The notes beneath the pieces are model-generated. The model saw only the letters and a list, made by a program, of their open reading frames with translations, did no database searches and was not told the DNA's origin. DNA of 30,541 bases, taken from a virus. Below, piece by piece: positions 1 to 5,922 of this stretch (its first letter is position 1; each line of letters begins with the position of its first letter). A program made the translations under genes and the position numbers. The DNA lies in IMG/VR virus record IMGVR_UViG_3300046507_000231, positions 1 through 30,541 of that record; one strand, written 5' to 3'.

Positions 1-223
1 CCTGATGGTTCAGCATGGCCTTGCCCACCCCACGCCGGATGATGCAAGCGCCGACGTGAAGCGGTGGAAATGGGCCAGCGCGAGCACTGAAAATGCCGAC
101 GCCCTCATGACTTTCCTGATTCAGCATAGCGGCGGCGACCGCGACGGTTTTCTTGTCGATGTGGATTCAGCCATCGACGCCGCCATCGACCGAGCAAGGC
201 AATCCGGGGAGGAAGGGAAATGA
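1..223 (+). CDS. Hypothetical phage early protein, 5' end possibly outside window
   Basis: I do not recognise this product. The frame is open to the window edge and ends in TGA at 221-223. The first ATG visible is at position 5, but only four bases precede it, so a ribosome site cannot be judged and the true start may lie upstream. The visible part is about 72 acidic, soluble residues with no membrane segment. The stop overlaps the next gene's ATG at 220, the tight packing typical of a phage early operon. Function unknown. Confidence 0.5.
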   Translation, partial: LMVQHGLAHPTPDDASADVKRWKWASASTENADALMTFLIQHSGGDRDGFLVDVDSAIDAAIDRARQSGEEGK

Positions 224-552
224 GCATCGACGCATGGATGAAGGCCGGCGAACACCTGCCGCGCGTCATGCGCGATTTCCACGATCAGAAAGACCTGTTC
301 AAGGCGATGCACGAGACGGTCGACGTGCGCGGTCACGAATACGCCGGAAAGGTCGATTGGGTCACCGGTCAGTGTTACGTGATCGACGTGTTCTTGTGGT
401 TCATGGCGCGCCGCGGATACACGCTGCAACGGAGCCGCGCGAAGCATGACTTCATGGACTTCAGCAACACGATCGACATGGCGAATCGTCGCAGGATGGA
501 TTCGTTGCGGCATGTGCTGTCAGGCTGGCAGAGCAGCGAGGATCAGAAGTGA
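220..552 (+). CDS. Hypothetical phage protein, 110 aa
   Basis: The start ATG at 220 has a strong Shine-Dalgarno (GGAGGAAGGG) a few bases upstream and overlaps the stop of the preceding gene, so the two are probably translationally coupled. The product is a soluble 110-residue protein rich in charged and aromatic residues, with no signal peptide or membrane helix and no motif I can name. It lies in a co-directional run of small genes leading toward parA, so an early or host-takeover role is possible but not shown. Confidence 0.6.
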   Translation: MSIDAWMKAGEHLPRVMRDFHDQKDLFKAMHETVDVRGHEYAGKVDWVTGQCYVIDVFLWFMARRGYTLQRSRAKHDFMDFSNTIDMANRRRMDSLRHVLSGWQSSEDQK

Positions 553-604
553 GCAGCCGAATCGAAACGATCCTGCGCTTGACGCGGAAACATTGGAAAG
601 TGAA

Positions 605-1123
605 ATGAGAAAGAGAACTGCAAGACGGCAGATCGTGCCGAAGGATGTCATCACATCGTTATTCAACGCCGACGCACCCATGCCGGAACCGGAGCGCATC
701 GAAGTTCTGACGCAAGTTCACGCAGCCGCCCTCGCCCTCTCGCGCGGTTACGGAACGGCCGGACATTGGGATGAACTGATCGTTGGGTTCAACATTGCCG
801 TGAACGTCTGCGCGATGGCGAACAACGCCCTACTCGGCCTGAACGCGGTGAACGAAGCTCGCAACGCTCTGATTGCTGTGCGTGAGCGCGCATACGAAAT
901 CGGCAGATTCACGTTCACTGGCGAAGAACTGACCGCGGTGAACGGCGGCATCCACGTCTATGAGCAGATCGTGACGACCGTGAGCCGGCGTCAGTATGTT
1001 CAGGCATGTGCGAAATACACGCGCGACCTGAACGCTGGCAAGGCGATGAAGATCAAGCATGGCAAGAACAATAAGCGGTTCGTGATGAAGGGGATCGAAG
1101 ATGAAAGGAGACTTGCCGCGTGA
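605..1123 (+). CDS. Hypothetical phage protein, 172 aa, mostly helical
   Basis: The open frame runs upstream to 446, but those residues are translated from inside the previous gene. The ATG at 605 has GGAAAG just upstream and begins a coherent protein (MRKRTARRQI...). The product is 172 residues, basic at both ends, with an alanine-rich helical middle (about residues 30-120) and a lysine-rich tail near HGKNNKR. No catalytic motif is recognised. Basic termini would fit nucleic-acid contact, but this is only inference. The end overlaps the next gene's start at 1101. Confidence 0.6.
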   Translation: MRKRTARRQIVPKDVITSLFNADAPMPEPERIEVLTQVHAAALALSRGYGTAGHWDELIVGFNIAVNVCAMANNALLGLNAVNEARNALIAVRERAYEIGRFTFTGEELTAVNGGIHVYEQIVTTVSRRQYVQACAKYTRDLNAGKAMKIKHGKNNKRFVMKGIEDERRLAA

Positions 1124-1361
1124 ATGCCCGTTGAGGGATCGGTGCGACGCGATCTTCGGCCAGTCGGTCGAGGCGCGCGTCGAGTATGTGCGAGAGTTGG
1201 AGGACGTGACGCGGGCGCGTGACTATTGGTGCGACCAAGCGACGAAAGCACTGCGCGCGCTCGCTGAGATAGCGGAGATGGTGGACTACGACGCGGATGA
1301 TGGCCTGCCGCTACACGCAGGCGTGCCCGAGGCAGTGCGGCAAGTCATCGACAACGGCTGA
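1101..1361 (+). CDS. Hypothetical small phage protein, 86 aa
   Basis: The ATG at 1101 lies inside the end of the previous gene and has AGGGG seven bases upstream, so coupling is likely. The acidic 86-residue product has an N-terminal Cys-Pro-Leu-Arg-Asp-Arg-Cys segment (two cysteines) followed by a helical region (about residues 25-65) that could form a short coiled coil. I do not recognise a family. It is the last gene before the putative centromere and promoter of parA, so it probably ends the first early transcription unit. Confidence 0.5.
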   Translation: MKGDLPRECPLRDRCDAIFGQSVEARVEYVRELEDVTRARDYWCDQATKALRALAEIAEMVDYDADDGLPLHAGVPEAVRQVIDNG

Positions 1362-1363
1362 TG

Positions 1364-1425
1364 CCCGTATGGCCATATTGACGTATAAGTGGCCAGATGG
1401 ACGTATGGACGCACATACGTATGGG
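1364..1425. repeat. Putative partition centromere / operator: four CGTAT repeats upstream of parA
   Basis: The pentamer CGTAT occurs at 1366, 1382, 1402 and 1418, at spacings of 16, 20 and 16 bases, so the array is two 36-bp units. Three of the four copies extend to CGTATGG, and GGCCA recurs at 1371 and 1391. Short spaced direct repeats immediately upstream of a parA-RHH operon are typical of the centromere that an RHH partition protein binds, which often doubles as the operon's operator. The repeats are seen; the role is inferred. Confidence 0.5.
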
Positions 1426-1449
1426 CGGTCGGGCGTGTTAAAGCATCGC

Positions 1450-1478
1450 TTGAAGTTCTGACGGCTCTCCATTATGCT
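1450..1478 (+). promoter_or_regulatory. Putative sigma-70 promoter of parA
   Basis: TTGAAG (1450-1455) and TATGCT (1473-1478) are separated by exactly 17 bases and lie about 30 bases upstream of the parA ATG at 1509. The CGTAT repeat array sits just upstream, a layout expected for an operon autoregulated by its centromere-binding protein. It also supports the 1509 start, because the longer open frame beginning at 1389 would put the promoter inside the coding region. Confidence 0.5.
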
Positions 1479-1508
1479 ACGCGGAAAACCACCACCAAGG
1501 AAGCCGAT

Positions 1509-2156
1509 ATGCTCATTGCTGTAGCCACGAGAAAGGGTGGCGTGGGTAAGACAACGCTCGCCACAAATCTAGCCGCATCGCGTGCCACGAAAGGGTATGC
1601 GGTAAAACTCATAGATGCGGACCATGACGAGTATGCGCACATGTGGGGGATGCTGCGCCGCCACAAAGAAATACAGCCGAACGTTCTCCTGTCGAAGATG
1701 ACGGGAAATATCTACTCCGACCTGATGGCAGAGAAAGATGCCGTGGATACGGTTGTAGTTGATGTCGGCGGGAAGCACTCTCCAGAACTAGTGTTCGCTG
1801 TTGGTGCGTGTGACGTGCTTGTTCTGCCTGTCAGGGCGGGGCAATTCGATGTCTGGAGCCTCACCGCTATGTCAACGATGGTTGCCGAGATGCACGCGAG
1901 CGGGAAGGCATTTCGCGTTGTCCCCGTCATGAATGCAATCTCGCCAGACGAGCGCAGCTCATTGACTGCTGGGCTGCAAGACGAGCTTGCAAAACTAAAG
2001 GAGATATTCGGAGAGGGCGTTCAGAAGGTCGTCCAGCGGAACGCGTTTTCGTGGGCGGCGATGGAGGGGAAGGGCGTTACAGAACTATCGCGAAACCGCG
2101 ACACAGAGAAGGCTCAAGATGAGATCGAGGCGCTTTACAACGAGGTGTTCAAATGA
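1509..2156 (+). CDS. parA: ParA-family partition ATPase
   Basis: This is a 215-residue Walker-type partition ATPase. The deviant Walker A motif RKGGVGKTT is at residues 8-16, the LIDAD (A') motif at about 34-38 and the hydrophobic Walker B strand TVVVDVGG at about 81-88. The short form without an N-terminal DNA-binding domain matches small ParAs that work with a separate RHH protein. ParA proteins use ATP to move or position low-copy replicons on the nucleoid before division. I chose the ATG at 1509 because AAGGAAG precedes it, the Walker A spacing from the N-terminus is normal, and a good promoter lies just upstream. The stop overlaps the next ATG (ATGA). Beside a rep gene in a phage genome, it points to a plasmid-like prophage. 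Confidence 0.9.
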   Translation: MLIAVATRKGGVGKTTLATNLAASRATKGYAVKLIDADHDEYAHMWGMLRRHKEIQPNVLLSKMTGNIYSDLMAEKDAVDTVVVDVGGKHSPELVFAVGACDVLVLPVRAGQFDVWSLTAMSTMVAEMHASGKAFRVVPVMNAISPDERSSLTAGLQDELAKLKEIFGEGVQKVVQRNAFSWAAMEGKGVTELSRNRDTEKAQDEIEALYNEVFK

Positions 2157-2470
2157 CAAAACGATCCTTCGCGGCGGTGCCCGATTTTATCAACAAGATG
2201 GCTGCGGAAGCGCCTGGCGGCAGGGAAGTGGTGGCGCCAACTCAAGTCGAATCGCCTCAGCAAACCGAGCTGAAAGCGCCTGAAGTTCGTCAAGAGGCGC
2301 GGCCGGTGTTTAGAGAGCGCGACGCAACACAGAAGATGACCGTCAACATGCCGAAAGGCTTGTATGAGGAATTGAGGGCGTACATGAAACTGACTGACAT
2401 ACCAATGTCGGACGTTATTGTCGAAGGGGCGCGGCGCGAATTGGCGCGGCTGAAAAAGCAGGAAGGATAG
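2153..2470 (+). CDS. Ribbon-helix-helix centromere-binding partner of ParA
   Basis: The 105-residue product overlaps the parA stop by four bases. Its N-terminal 60 residues are low-complexity and charged (Pro, Glu, Gln), as in flexible ParA-activating tails. The C-terminal part (about residues 60-100) has the RHH pattern: a beta strand QKMTVNMP followed by two helices containing a YEELRAYMK stretch and IPMSDVIVEGARREL. Small RHH proteins encoded directly after a short parA are normally the centromere-binding partner and operon repressor. Its likely target is the CGTAT repeat array at 1364-1425. The fold is read from sequence pattern, and the partition role comes from context. Confidence 0.7.
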   Translation: MTKRSFAAVPDFINKMAAEAPGGREVVAPTQVESPQQTELKAPEVRQEARPVFRERDATQKMTVNMPKGLYEELRAYMKLTDIPMSDVIVEGARRELARLKKQEG

Positions 2471-2493
2471 GGCGTCGATCACCCCCGCATGGA

Positions 2494-2550
2494 TAACTCA
2501 CCCGCCCACAGCGCAAGGCTGTGGACGGCCGCTGCGCGGTCCGTGAGTTA
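2494..2550. repeat. Nested inverted repeats downstream of the partition genes
   Basis: An outer inverted repeat, TAACTCAC (2494-2501) with GTGAGTTA (2543-2550), encloses a perfect 7-bp hairpin, CCACAGC (2506-2512) with GCTGTGG (2518-2524), with loop GCAAG. No T-tract follows, so this is not a standard intrinsic terminator. In the gene-free stretch between the par operon and rep it could be part of the origin, a protein-binding dyad or an mRNA 3' structure. Confidence 0.45.
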
Positions 2551-2708
2551 CCCACGCTTGAGCCTGACGCGCGCCTACGGCGCTTGCCCAAATGAGAAAT
2601 AAAACCGGCAAGTCAAAACCAGCCCCGCGAGGAAGGTTAACCAACATAAAGAAAGAGACTTCCCGTGTGTTGACGTAAACCATTGTAAACGCGCGACTTT
2701 CCAGTCAC

Positions 2709-2752
2709 GGTACCCCGACGCAAATGTCGGGGTACCCCGACACAAAAGTCGG
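2709..2752. repeat. Two tandem 22-bp repeats with internal dyads upstream of rep
   Basis: Positions 2709-2730 and 2731-2752 are the same 22-bp unit with two mismatches (GGTACCCCGAC, five or six variable bases, GTCGG). Each copy is itself an inverted repeat: CCCCGAC pairs with GTCGGGG across a CAAA-containing centre. They lie about 45 bases upstream of the rep promoter. They could be initiator-binding iterons or an operator bound by Rep or another dimeric repressor. Two copies is low for classical iterons, so an operator role is equally likely. Confidence 0.55.
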
Positions 2753-2795
2753 GTTGTGCCGACTCTCCAGACGCACGTATTCCCCAATTCGCTGC

Positions 2796-2824
2796 TTGTC
2801 GTTCGCGAATCGCGACCGTAGAAT
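2796..2824 (+). promoter_or_regulatory. Putative sigma-70 promoter of rep
   Basis: TTGTCG (2796-2801) and TAGAAT (2819-2824) are separated by exactly 17 bases. A start near 2831 would give a short leader containing GGAGG at about 2840-2844, four bases before the rep ATG at 2849. The tandem dyad repeats end 43 bases upstream of the -35 box. Confidence 0.5.
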
Positions 2825-2848
2825 CGCATAAAAGGAACCGGAGGCGCA

Positions 2849-3376
2849 ATGAGCGACACGCCGAAACTACCAAAACACCTCGCCACCGAGGCGGCCGGGC
2901 TGCGGGATATGGGCGGATGGCTTCAGGTCGAGAAGAAAACGCTTCGATCCATCACGCAGCTCTCCGTTAAATATCCAGTCGCGGCCGGGATGCTGCACTT
3001 GCTGGCGAGCAAGATGAACCGGACAAACGCCGTCGTCATGAGCAAGAAGGCGATCGCCGAGGAATTAGGCGTCGTGGAGAGAAGCGTTGAGCGAGCGGTG
3101 AACGTCCTGCGCGATGGTCTTTGGGTCCAAGTGGTCAAGGTCGGCACTCAGAACGCCTACGTCATCAATTCGCGCGTGTACTGGCAGGGCGAACGAGGTA
3201 AGCGCTTCGCAAACTTCTATGCGGCCGTCTCCGTGACCGAGACGGAGCAGGAGAAGGGCGCGGTAGATGATCAGACGCCGCTGCATCAAATTCCGGTCGC
3301 CGGGCCAGATGAGCGCATCTTGGTTGGAAACGAGGAAACGGACCCGCCCGATCAGCAGGAAATGTTTCTCTCATAG
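2849..3376 (+). CDS. rep: Winged-helix plasmid-type replication initiator
   Basis: The 175-residue product has a helical N-terminus (about 40-57, VAAGMLHLLASKMN), a helix-turn-helix at about 64-90 (MSKKAIAEELGV-ERSVERAVNVL) and a hairpin wing at about 91-107 ending in NAYVINSRVYW. This arrangement, including a Tyr-x-Ile/Leu-Asn strand followed by a Lys/Arg-rich KRFANF segment, matches small plasmid initiators of the RepL/RepA winged-helix type. These bind the origin and recruit host replication proteins. The C-terminal 45 residues are acidic and probably disordered. GGAGG four bases before the ATG fixes the start. The parA-RHH pair upstream and the DnaA-box dyad downstream support autonomous replication. 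A transcriptional regulator is the alternative. Confidence 0.7.
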   Translation: MSDTPKLPKHLATEAAGLRDMGGWLQVEKKTLRSITQLSVKYPVAAGMLHLLASKMNRTNAVVMSKKAIAEELGVVERSVERAVNVLRDGLWVQVVKVGTQNAYVINSRVYWQGERGKRFANFYAAVSVTETEQEKGAVDDQTPLHQIPVAGPDERILVGNEETDPPDQQEMFLS

Positions 3377-3415
3377 TTTCCCACGCAACTAATCATCTAT
3401 CGCCCCGACGCCTAC

Positions 3416-3438
3416 TTATCCACAAAAACCGTGGATAA
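3416..3438. promoter_or_regulatory. Inverted pair of DnaA boxes downstream of rep
   Basis: TTATCCACA at 3416-3424 is a perfect match to the consensus DnaA box. GTGGATAA at 3431-3438 is the same box on the other strand (TTATCCACG read in reverse), giving an 8-bp-arm inverted repeat with a short A-rich centre. It lies in the 77-bp gap after rep and just before the next gene. DnaA boxes beside a rep gene are a hallmark of plasmid origins; function here is inferred. Confidence 0.6.
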
Positions 3439-3453
3439 ACATGTGGAGCAAGC

Positions 3454-3687
3454 ATGTCCGAGCAGCCTGCAATAAAGGTTCAGCACCGCGAGTGGGAGAT
3501 TAGGTCGTTTCCCGAGCGCAAGGGGTTCTTGTGGCACGCGTGGGTCGAAGTCGAGCGCGGGCCGTGGGAAGACGAGGACAACGGGCAAATTTTCAACTTT
3601 ACCGACATCGGCTACTACGACACGGAGTCTGCGGCCGCCGAGCGCGGCGTCGATTGGGCGAAGGCGTGGCTCGACAGCAATTACTGA
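3454..3687 (+). CDS. Hypothetical small protein, 77 aa
   Basis: The start ATG at 3454 has GTGGAGCA upstream, though that sequence overlaps the DnaA-box dyad region. The product is acidic and rich in aromatic residues (several Trp, Phe, Tyr) with a predicted mixed alpha/beta pattern: strands around EWEIRSF and HAWVEVERG, then a C-terminal helix. There is no membrane segment. I do not recognise a family. The TGA overlaps the next gene's ATG (TGATG), so the two are coupled. Confidence 0.6.
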   Translation: MSEQPAIKVQHREWEIRSFPERKGFLWHAWVEVERGPWEDEDNGQIFNFTDIGYYDTESAAAERGVDWAKAWLDSNY

Positions 3688-3944
3688 TGCGCAGACTAGG
3701 GGCGGTTGCTCTCGGTGACGTCGCGGCGCGCGCAAAGACGCTCGATGTGGCCTGCACACGCTGCGATCGCCGCGGCCACTATCAGCTTGAGCGGCTCGTC
3801 GCGCGGCTCGGTCCAGATTTCCCAATGACCGATCTAGCTGGCAAACTAGCCGACTGCCCACGGCGCGCATCGCCGGGTTGGAGCGAGCGATGCGACGTCT
3901 ATTTTCCGGGCCTTGCCAAGATCATGATCGGCGACGAAGCATGA
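3687..3944 (+). CDS. Small zinc-ribbon-like protein, 85 aa
   Basis: Translation starts at the ATG overlapping the previous stop. Four cysteines are spaced for a metal site: C23-x2-C26 (CTRC) and, after a helical segment, C57 (DCPRR) and C69 (ERCDV). The pattern 'C-x2-C, basic Gly-x-Tyr helix, DCPRR, RCxVxFPGL' recurs in small uncharacterised phage proteins as far as I remember. It may bind nucleic acid or act as an adaptor. The role is unknown; the metal site is inferred from cysteine spacing alone. Confidence 0.6.
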   Translation: MRRLGAVALGDVAARAKTLDVACTRCDRRGHYQLERLVARLGPDFPMTDLAGKLADCPRRASPGWSERCDVYFPGLAKIMIGDEA

Positions 3945-3949
3945 TGTCT

Positions 3950-4588
3950 CTAGGTGCGGCCCCATCCGAGCGCACCGGGTCGGCTGTAATGCGGGTTCTT
4001 CATTTTGAGCCAGTCGCGTGTGCGGCCGGCAGTGTAGGGCGCATCAAGCCGCTTCGCCATCACACCCTCGAGATCGAGCGTCGCCGCGTGCTGGAACGCG
4101 AGGTCTCCATGTTCTTCGACGCCACTCGTGTAGACGATGACCTTCGTGTCCGCGAAGCTCTCACGCAGCATCGCCTTGCGTTCGATCAGCCGCATACGTC
4201 GCACGTCCTCTCGGCCGGATGCGAGCATGTCGAAAACATAGAGCCTAGCCGGGCGATCACGAGCAGCGGCACGAACGCGCATCGGCACTCGAATGCGTGC
4301 GCGCTGCTGGAGCAGCTCGAAGGACGGCCGCCCGTTCGCTTCGTCCACCGTGAGTTCGGCATCCCACACGAAACTACCCGGCACGGCCTCGAGCGCGGCG
4401 GCAATATCAGGGAACGATCCATTCAACGAGTTACCATTACGCGAGACGAGCGCCACCTGATCGCCGTCCTTGCGCACGAGGACGCGATAGCCGTCGTATT
4501 TGATTTCGAAGATCCAGCCTTCGCGTGTGAATGGCGCACGCGCGAGCGTCGCCAGCATCAGATGCGTATGGTCAATCGGCGGGATCAT
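3950..4588 (-). CDS. Minimal ATP-dependent DNA ligase (adenylation domain only)
   Basis: The 212-residue product carries the nucleotidyltransferase motifs of ATP-dependent ligases: motif I E-I-K30-Y-D-G-Y-R with the AMP-accepting lysine, a motif III region FVWDAEL, a motif IIIa-like YVFDML, motif IV LEGVMAKR and motif V WLKMKN. It resembles the ligase domain of LigD-type enzymes but ends right after motif V, so the OB-fold domain that normally closes over nicked DNA is absent. The start at 4588 is chosen because sequence upstream of it is not ligase-like; its ribosome site is weak and it overlaps the preceding stop by 17 bases. It could seal nicks during phage replication or repair, possibly with a partner. 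Truncation during transfer is the alternative. Confidence 0.75.
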   Translation of the reverse strand: MIPPIDHTHLMLATLARAPFTREGWIFEIKYDGYRVLVRKDGDQVALVSRNGNSLNGSFPDIAAALEAVPGSFVWDAELTVDEANGRPSFELLQQRARIRVPMRVRAAARDRPARLYVFDMLASGREDVRRMRLIERKAMLRESFADTKVIVYTSGVEEHGDLAFQHAATLDLEGVMAKRLDAPYTAGRTRDWLKMKNPHYSRPGALGWGRT

Positions 4589-4772
4589 TGACCGATTCCG
4601 GCAGCCTCGCACTGACGAAGGCGAGCTTCGCCCAGGCGTTGCCGGGATCGCAACCTGAATAGGCGCAGAAGTGCTCGAAGTCATCGAGCACGGTATGACC
4701 GGCAACGTTGGTCGTTAGCGTGCGGCCGTCGACTATTGTCGCGAGTAGTTCTGTCGGGTTTCCGTAGCACAT
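4572..4772 (-). CDS. Hypothetical small protein, 66 aa
   Basis: The ATG at 4772 has an excellent GGAGG five bases upstream, which decides this start over longer readings. The 66-residue acidic product has two cysteines and no recognised motif. Its end overlaps the start of the ligase-domain gene, so the two form a small leftward operon. Upstream lies a 113-bp divergent intergenic region shared with the rightward gene at 4886. Confidence 0.55.
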   Translation of the reverse strand: MCYGNPTELLATIVDGRTLTTNVAGHTVLDDFEHFCAYSGCDPGNAWAKLAFVSARLPESVNDPAD

Positions 4773-4885
4773 GGCAACCTCCGAAGCGTTCGAATACGAT
4801 CGGAGCAAGATGAGTTCCACCGGCAACAAAAAGTTTGATCATCAACGTTATGTCAACAAGTACAAATACAAGAGGCCAAACACGC
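4773..4885. promoter_or_regulatory. Divergent intergenic region with dyads
   Basis: This 113-bp AT-richer gap separates leftward and rightward genes and must contain their promoters or an operator. I see an 11-bp odd-centred dyad (TTGAT-C-ATCAA) near 4834-4844, AACGTT just after it, and TTGACA on the minus strand at 4851-4856. That TTGACA has no convincing -10 at the usual spacing. I cannot assign a specific promoter. Confidence 0.3.
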
Positions 4886-5104
4886 ATGAGCGCCATTTTC
4901 AGAAGCGGAGACGATGAATCGAGATCCGATTCAATGTCGGTGCTGCCCTACTCAGACGGGATGCTTGAGTTCATGATCGACTCGCCCTGGTACGGATCGT
5001 CCGAGACAGGGTTTGGAGCCGATCTTGAGTACACGATCACCCGCGAGGAAGCGATACGCCTGCGAGACGCGCTGACCAAGTGGATTGAGGCCAGCACTGC
5101 TTAA
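4886..5104 (+). CDS. Hypothetical small protein, 72 aa
   Basis: The frame is open from 4835, with ATGs at 4835, 4850 and 4886. I favour 4886 because AGAGG lies about ten bases upstream and the earlier ones have no ribosome site. The acidic product has a strand-rich middle (MLEFMIDSPW) and a C-terminal helix of the form 'TREEAIRLRDALTKWI' that recurs in small phage proteins of unknown role. It ends at 5104, directly against the convergent stop of the DUF1353 gene at 5105, with no visible terminator between. Confidence 0.55.
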   Translation: MSAIFRSGDDESRSDSMSVLPYSDGMLEFMIDSPWYGSSETGFGADLEYTITREEAIRLRDALTKWIEASTA

Positions 5105-5482
5105 TCACGCCGCGGCACCGTTCCAGTGCGATCCGCCGCCCCCGATGCGAACGCCAAGGTACATCGCCCACGCGCGCCACTTCGGAACGCCGGTCAGGAT
5201 CGACGCTTCCTTGAGCACCTTGTCGGCGACGTCGCGCGTAACCCAGTGATAGGTGTAGATCGCGTCATGAACAACTGACGCCATCGTACTCGTGTCGCCG
5301 CACAGCCAATAGACGAGCGGCGCTCGAGGTACTGAGGCGTAGTCAGTGACGAACCCTGCCGGAACGACGAACGTCTGCCCTGCCACGTCGGATTGGTAGA
5401 TCAGCGGCGCGGTAAGGCGCCACTTCCCGTCATCCATGCTGCTCGCGTTCTCGACCTGCAAATCCGTCAGAAACGCGCTCAT
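5105..5482 (-). CDS. DUF1353 family phage protein
   Basis: This 125-residue protein matches the DUF1353 pattern: a strand-rich N-terminus (WRLTAPLIYQSD...FVVPAGFVTDYASVPR) followed by a helical part with VVHDAIY, an HD-like dyad, and R-x2-AD near the C-terminus. DUF1353 proteins are frequent near phage tail and lysis genes and have no established biochemical function that I can cite. The start is fixed by GGAGG four bases before the ATG, which overlaps the stop of the lipoprotein gene upstream. It is the last gene of the leftward unit. Confidence 0.8.
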   Translation of the reverse strand: MSAFLTDLQVENASSMDDGKWRLTAPLIYQSDVAGQTFVVPAGFVTDYASVPRAPLVYWLCGDTSTMASVVHDAIYTYHWVTRDVADKVLKEASILTGVPKWRAWAMYLGVRIGGGGSHWNGAAA

Positions 5483-5904
5483 TGCGCCTCCGCGATCGCC
5501 GTCGAGATGGCGACCTGTGCCGCGGTGATCGCGATTTCAGCCGCCGTCTTCTGCGCCTGGTCGAGCGGCGACAGATCGATGATGCGGATCAGTGCCGGAA
5601 TCGACTGATTCGCGAGCGCTTGCACGTCAGCGAGCGAGAACGAAACGGAGACACCGGACGCGGCATTGCTGGCGAACGCGCAGACCTTCGACGCACCGGC
5701 TGAAGCCTGCGAGAGCTGCGCGATGGCGTCGGCCGACAGTTGCGATTGCATGGCCAGCATCGACGACATGAAGGGCCGCACGACAGCACATTGCTTGACG
5801 ACCTGTTTCTGCAGGTTCGCCGCGGCTTGCGAGGCCGGAACGGATGCACATGCGGATAGGATGAGCGCGACGAAGCCCGCCGCAAGCAGCGTAAGACGTT
5901 TCAT
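5479..5904 (-). CDS. Phage-encoded lipoprotein, 141 aa
   Basis: The N-terminus is a typical lipoprotein signal: positive MKR, a hydrophobic stretch, and lipobox LSAC with lipid-accepting cysteine at about residue 19. The mature part is alanine-, glutamine- and serine-rich, helical, and has two further cysteines. It would sit in the inner leaflet of the outer membrane or the periplasmic side of the inner membrane. Possible roles are an outer-membrane lysis factor (spanin-like) or a superinfection-exclusion lipoprotein. It is longer than usual Rz1 proteins and not proline-rich, so I do not call it Rz1. AGGAA precedes the ATG. Confidence 0.65.
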   Translation of the reverse strand: MKRLTLLAAGFVALILSACASVPASQAAANLQKQVVKQCAVVRPFMSSMLAMQSQLSADAIAQLSQASAGASKVCAFASNAASGVSVSFSLADVQALANQSIPALIRIIDLSPLDQAQKTAAEIAITAAQVAISTAIAEAQ

Positions 5905-5922
5905 GATGGGGTTCCTGAGAGG

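Larger units (their letters stand above)
2471..2848. other. 378-bp non-coding region between par and rep: putative origin / rep control region
   Basis: No convincing gene lies here; the open frames on the opposite strand lack coding character. It holds, in order, the nested inverted repeat at 2494-2550, TTGACG followed by two GTAAAC repeats (2675-2680 and 2685-2690), a GACT/AGTC dyad near 2696-2707, two tandem 22-bp dyad repeats (2709-2752), the rep promoter (2796-2824) and the rep ribosome site. Such repeat-dense DNA directly upstream of a replication initiator is typical of plasmid origin and copy-control regions. The assignment as origin is inferred. Confidence 0.45.

Noticed and set aside
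549-608. A 19-codon frame beginning GTG at 549, between the 110-aa and 172-aa genes
   Set aside because: Very short, no convincing ribosome site, no recognisable protein; it may simply be leader sequence or a decayed gene remnant.
1389-1508. The 40-codon N-terminal extension of the parA frame
   Set aside because: It crosses the CGTAT repeats and a good promoter, and puts the Walker A motif unusually far from the N-terminus.
2670-2698. TTGACG at 2670-2675 as the -35 of a rep promoter
   Set aside because: No -10-like hexamer lies 16-18 bases downstream; the TTGTCG/TAGAAT pair at 2796-2824 is much better placed.
5479-5904. Lipoprotein as a standard Rz1 outer-membrane spanin
   Set aside because: It is long, not proline-rich, and not embedded in or overlapping an Rz-like gene, so only a general lipoprotein call is supported.
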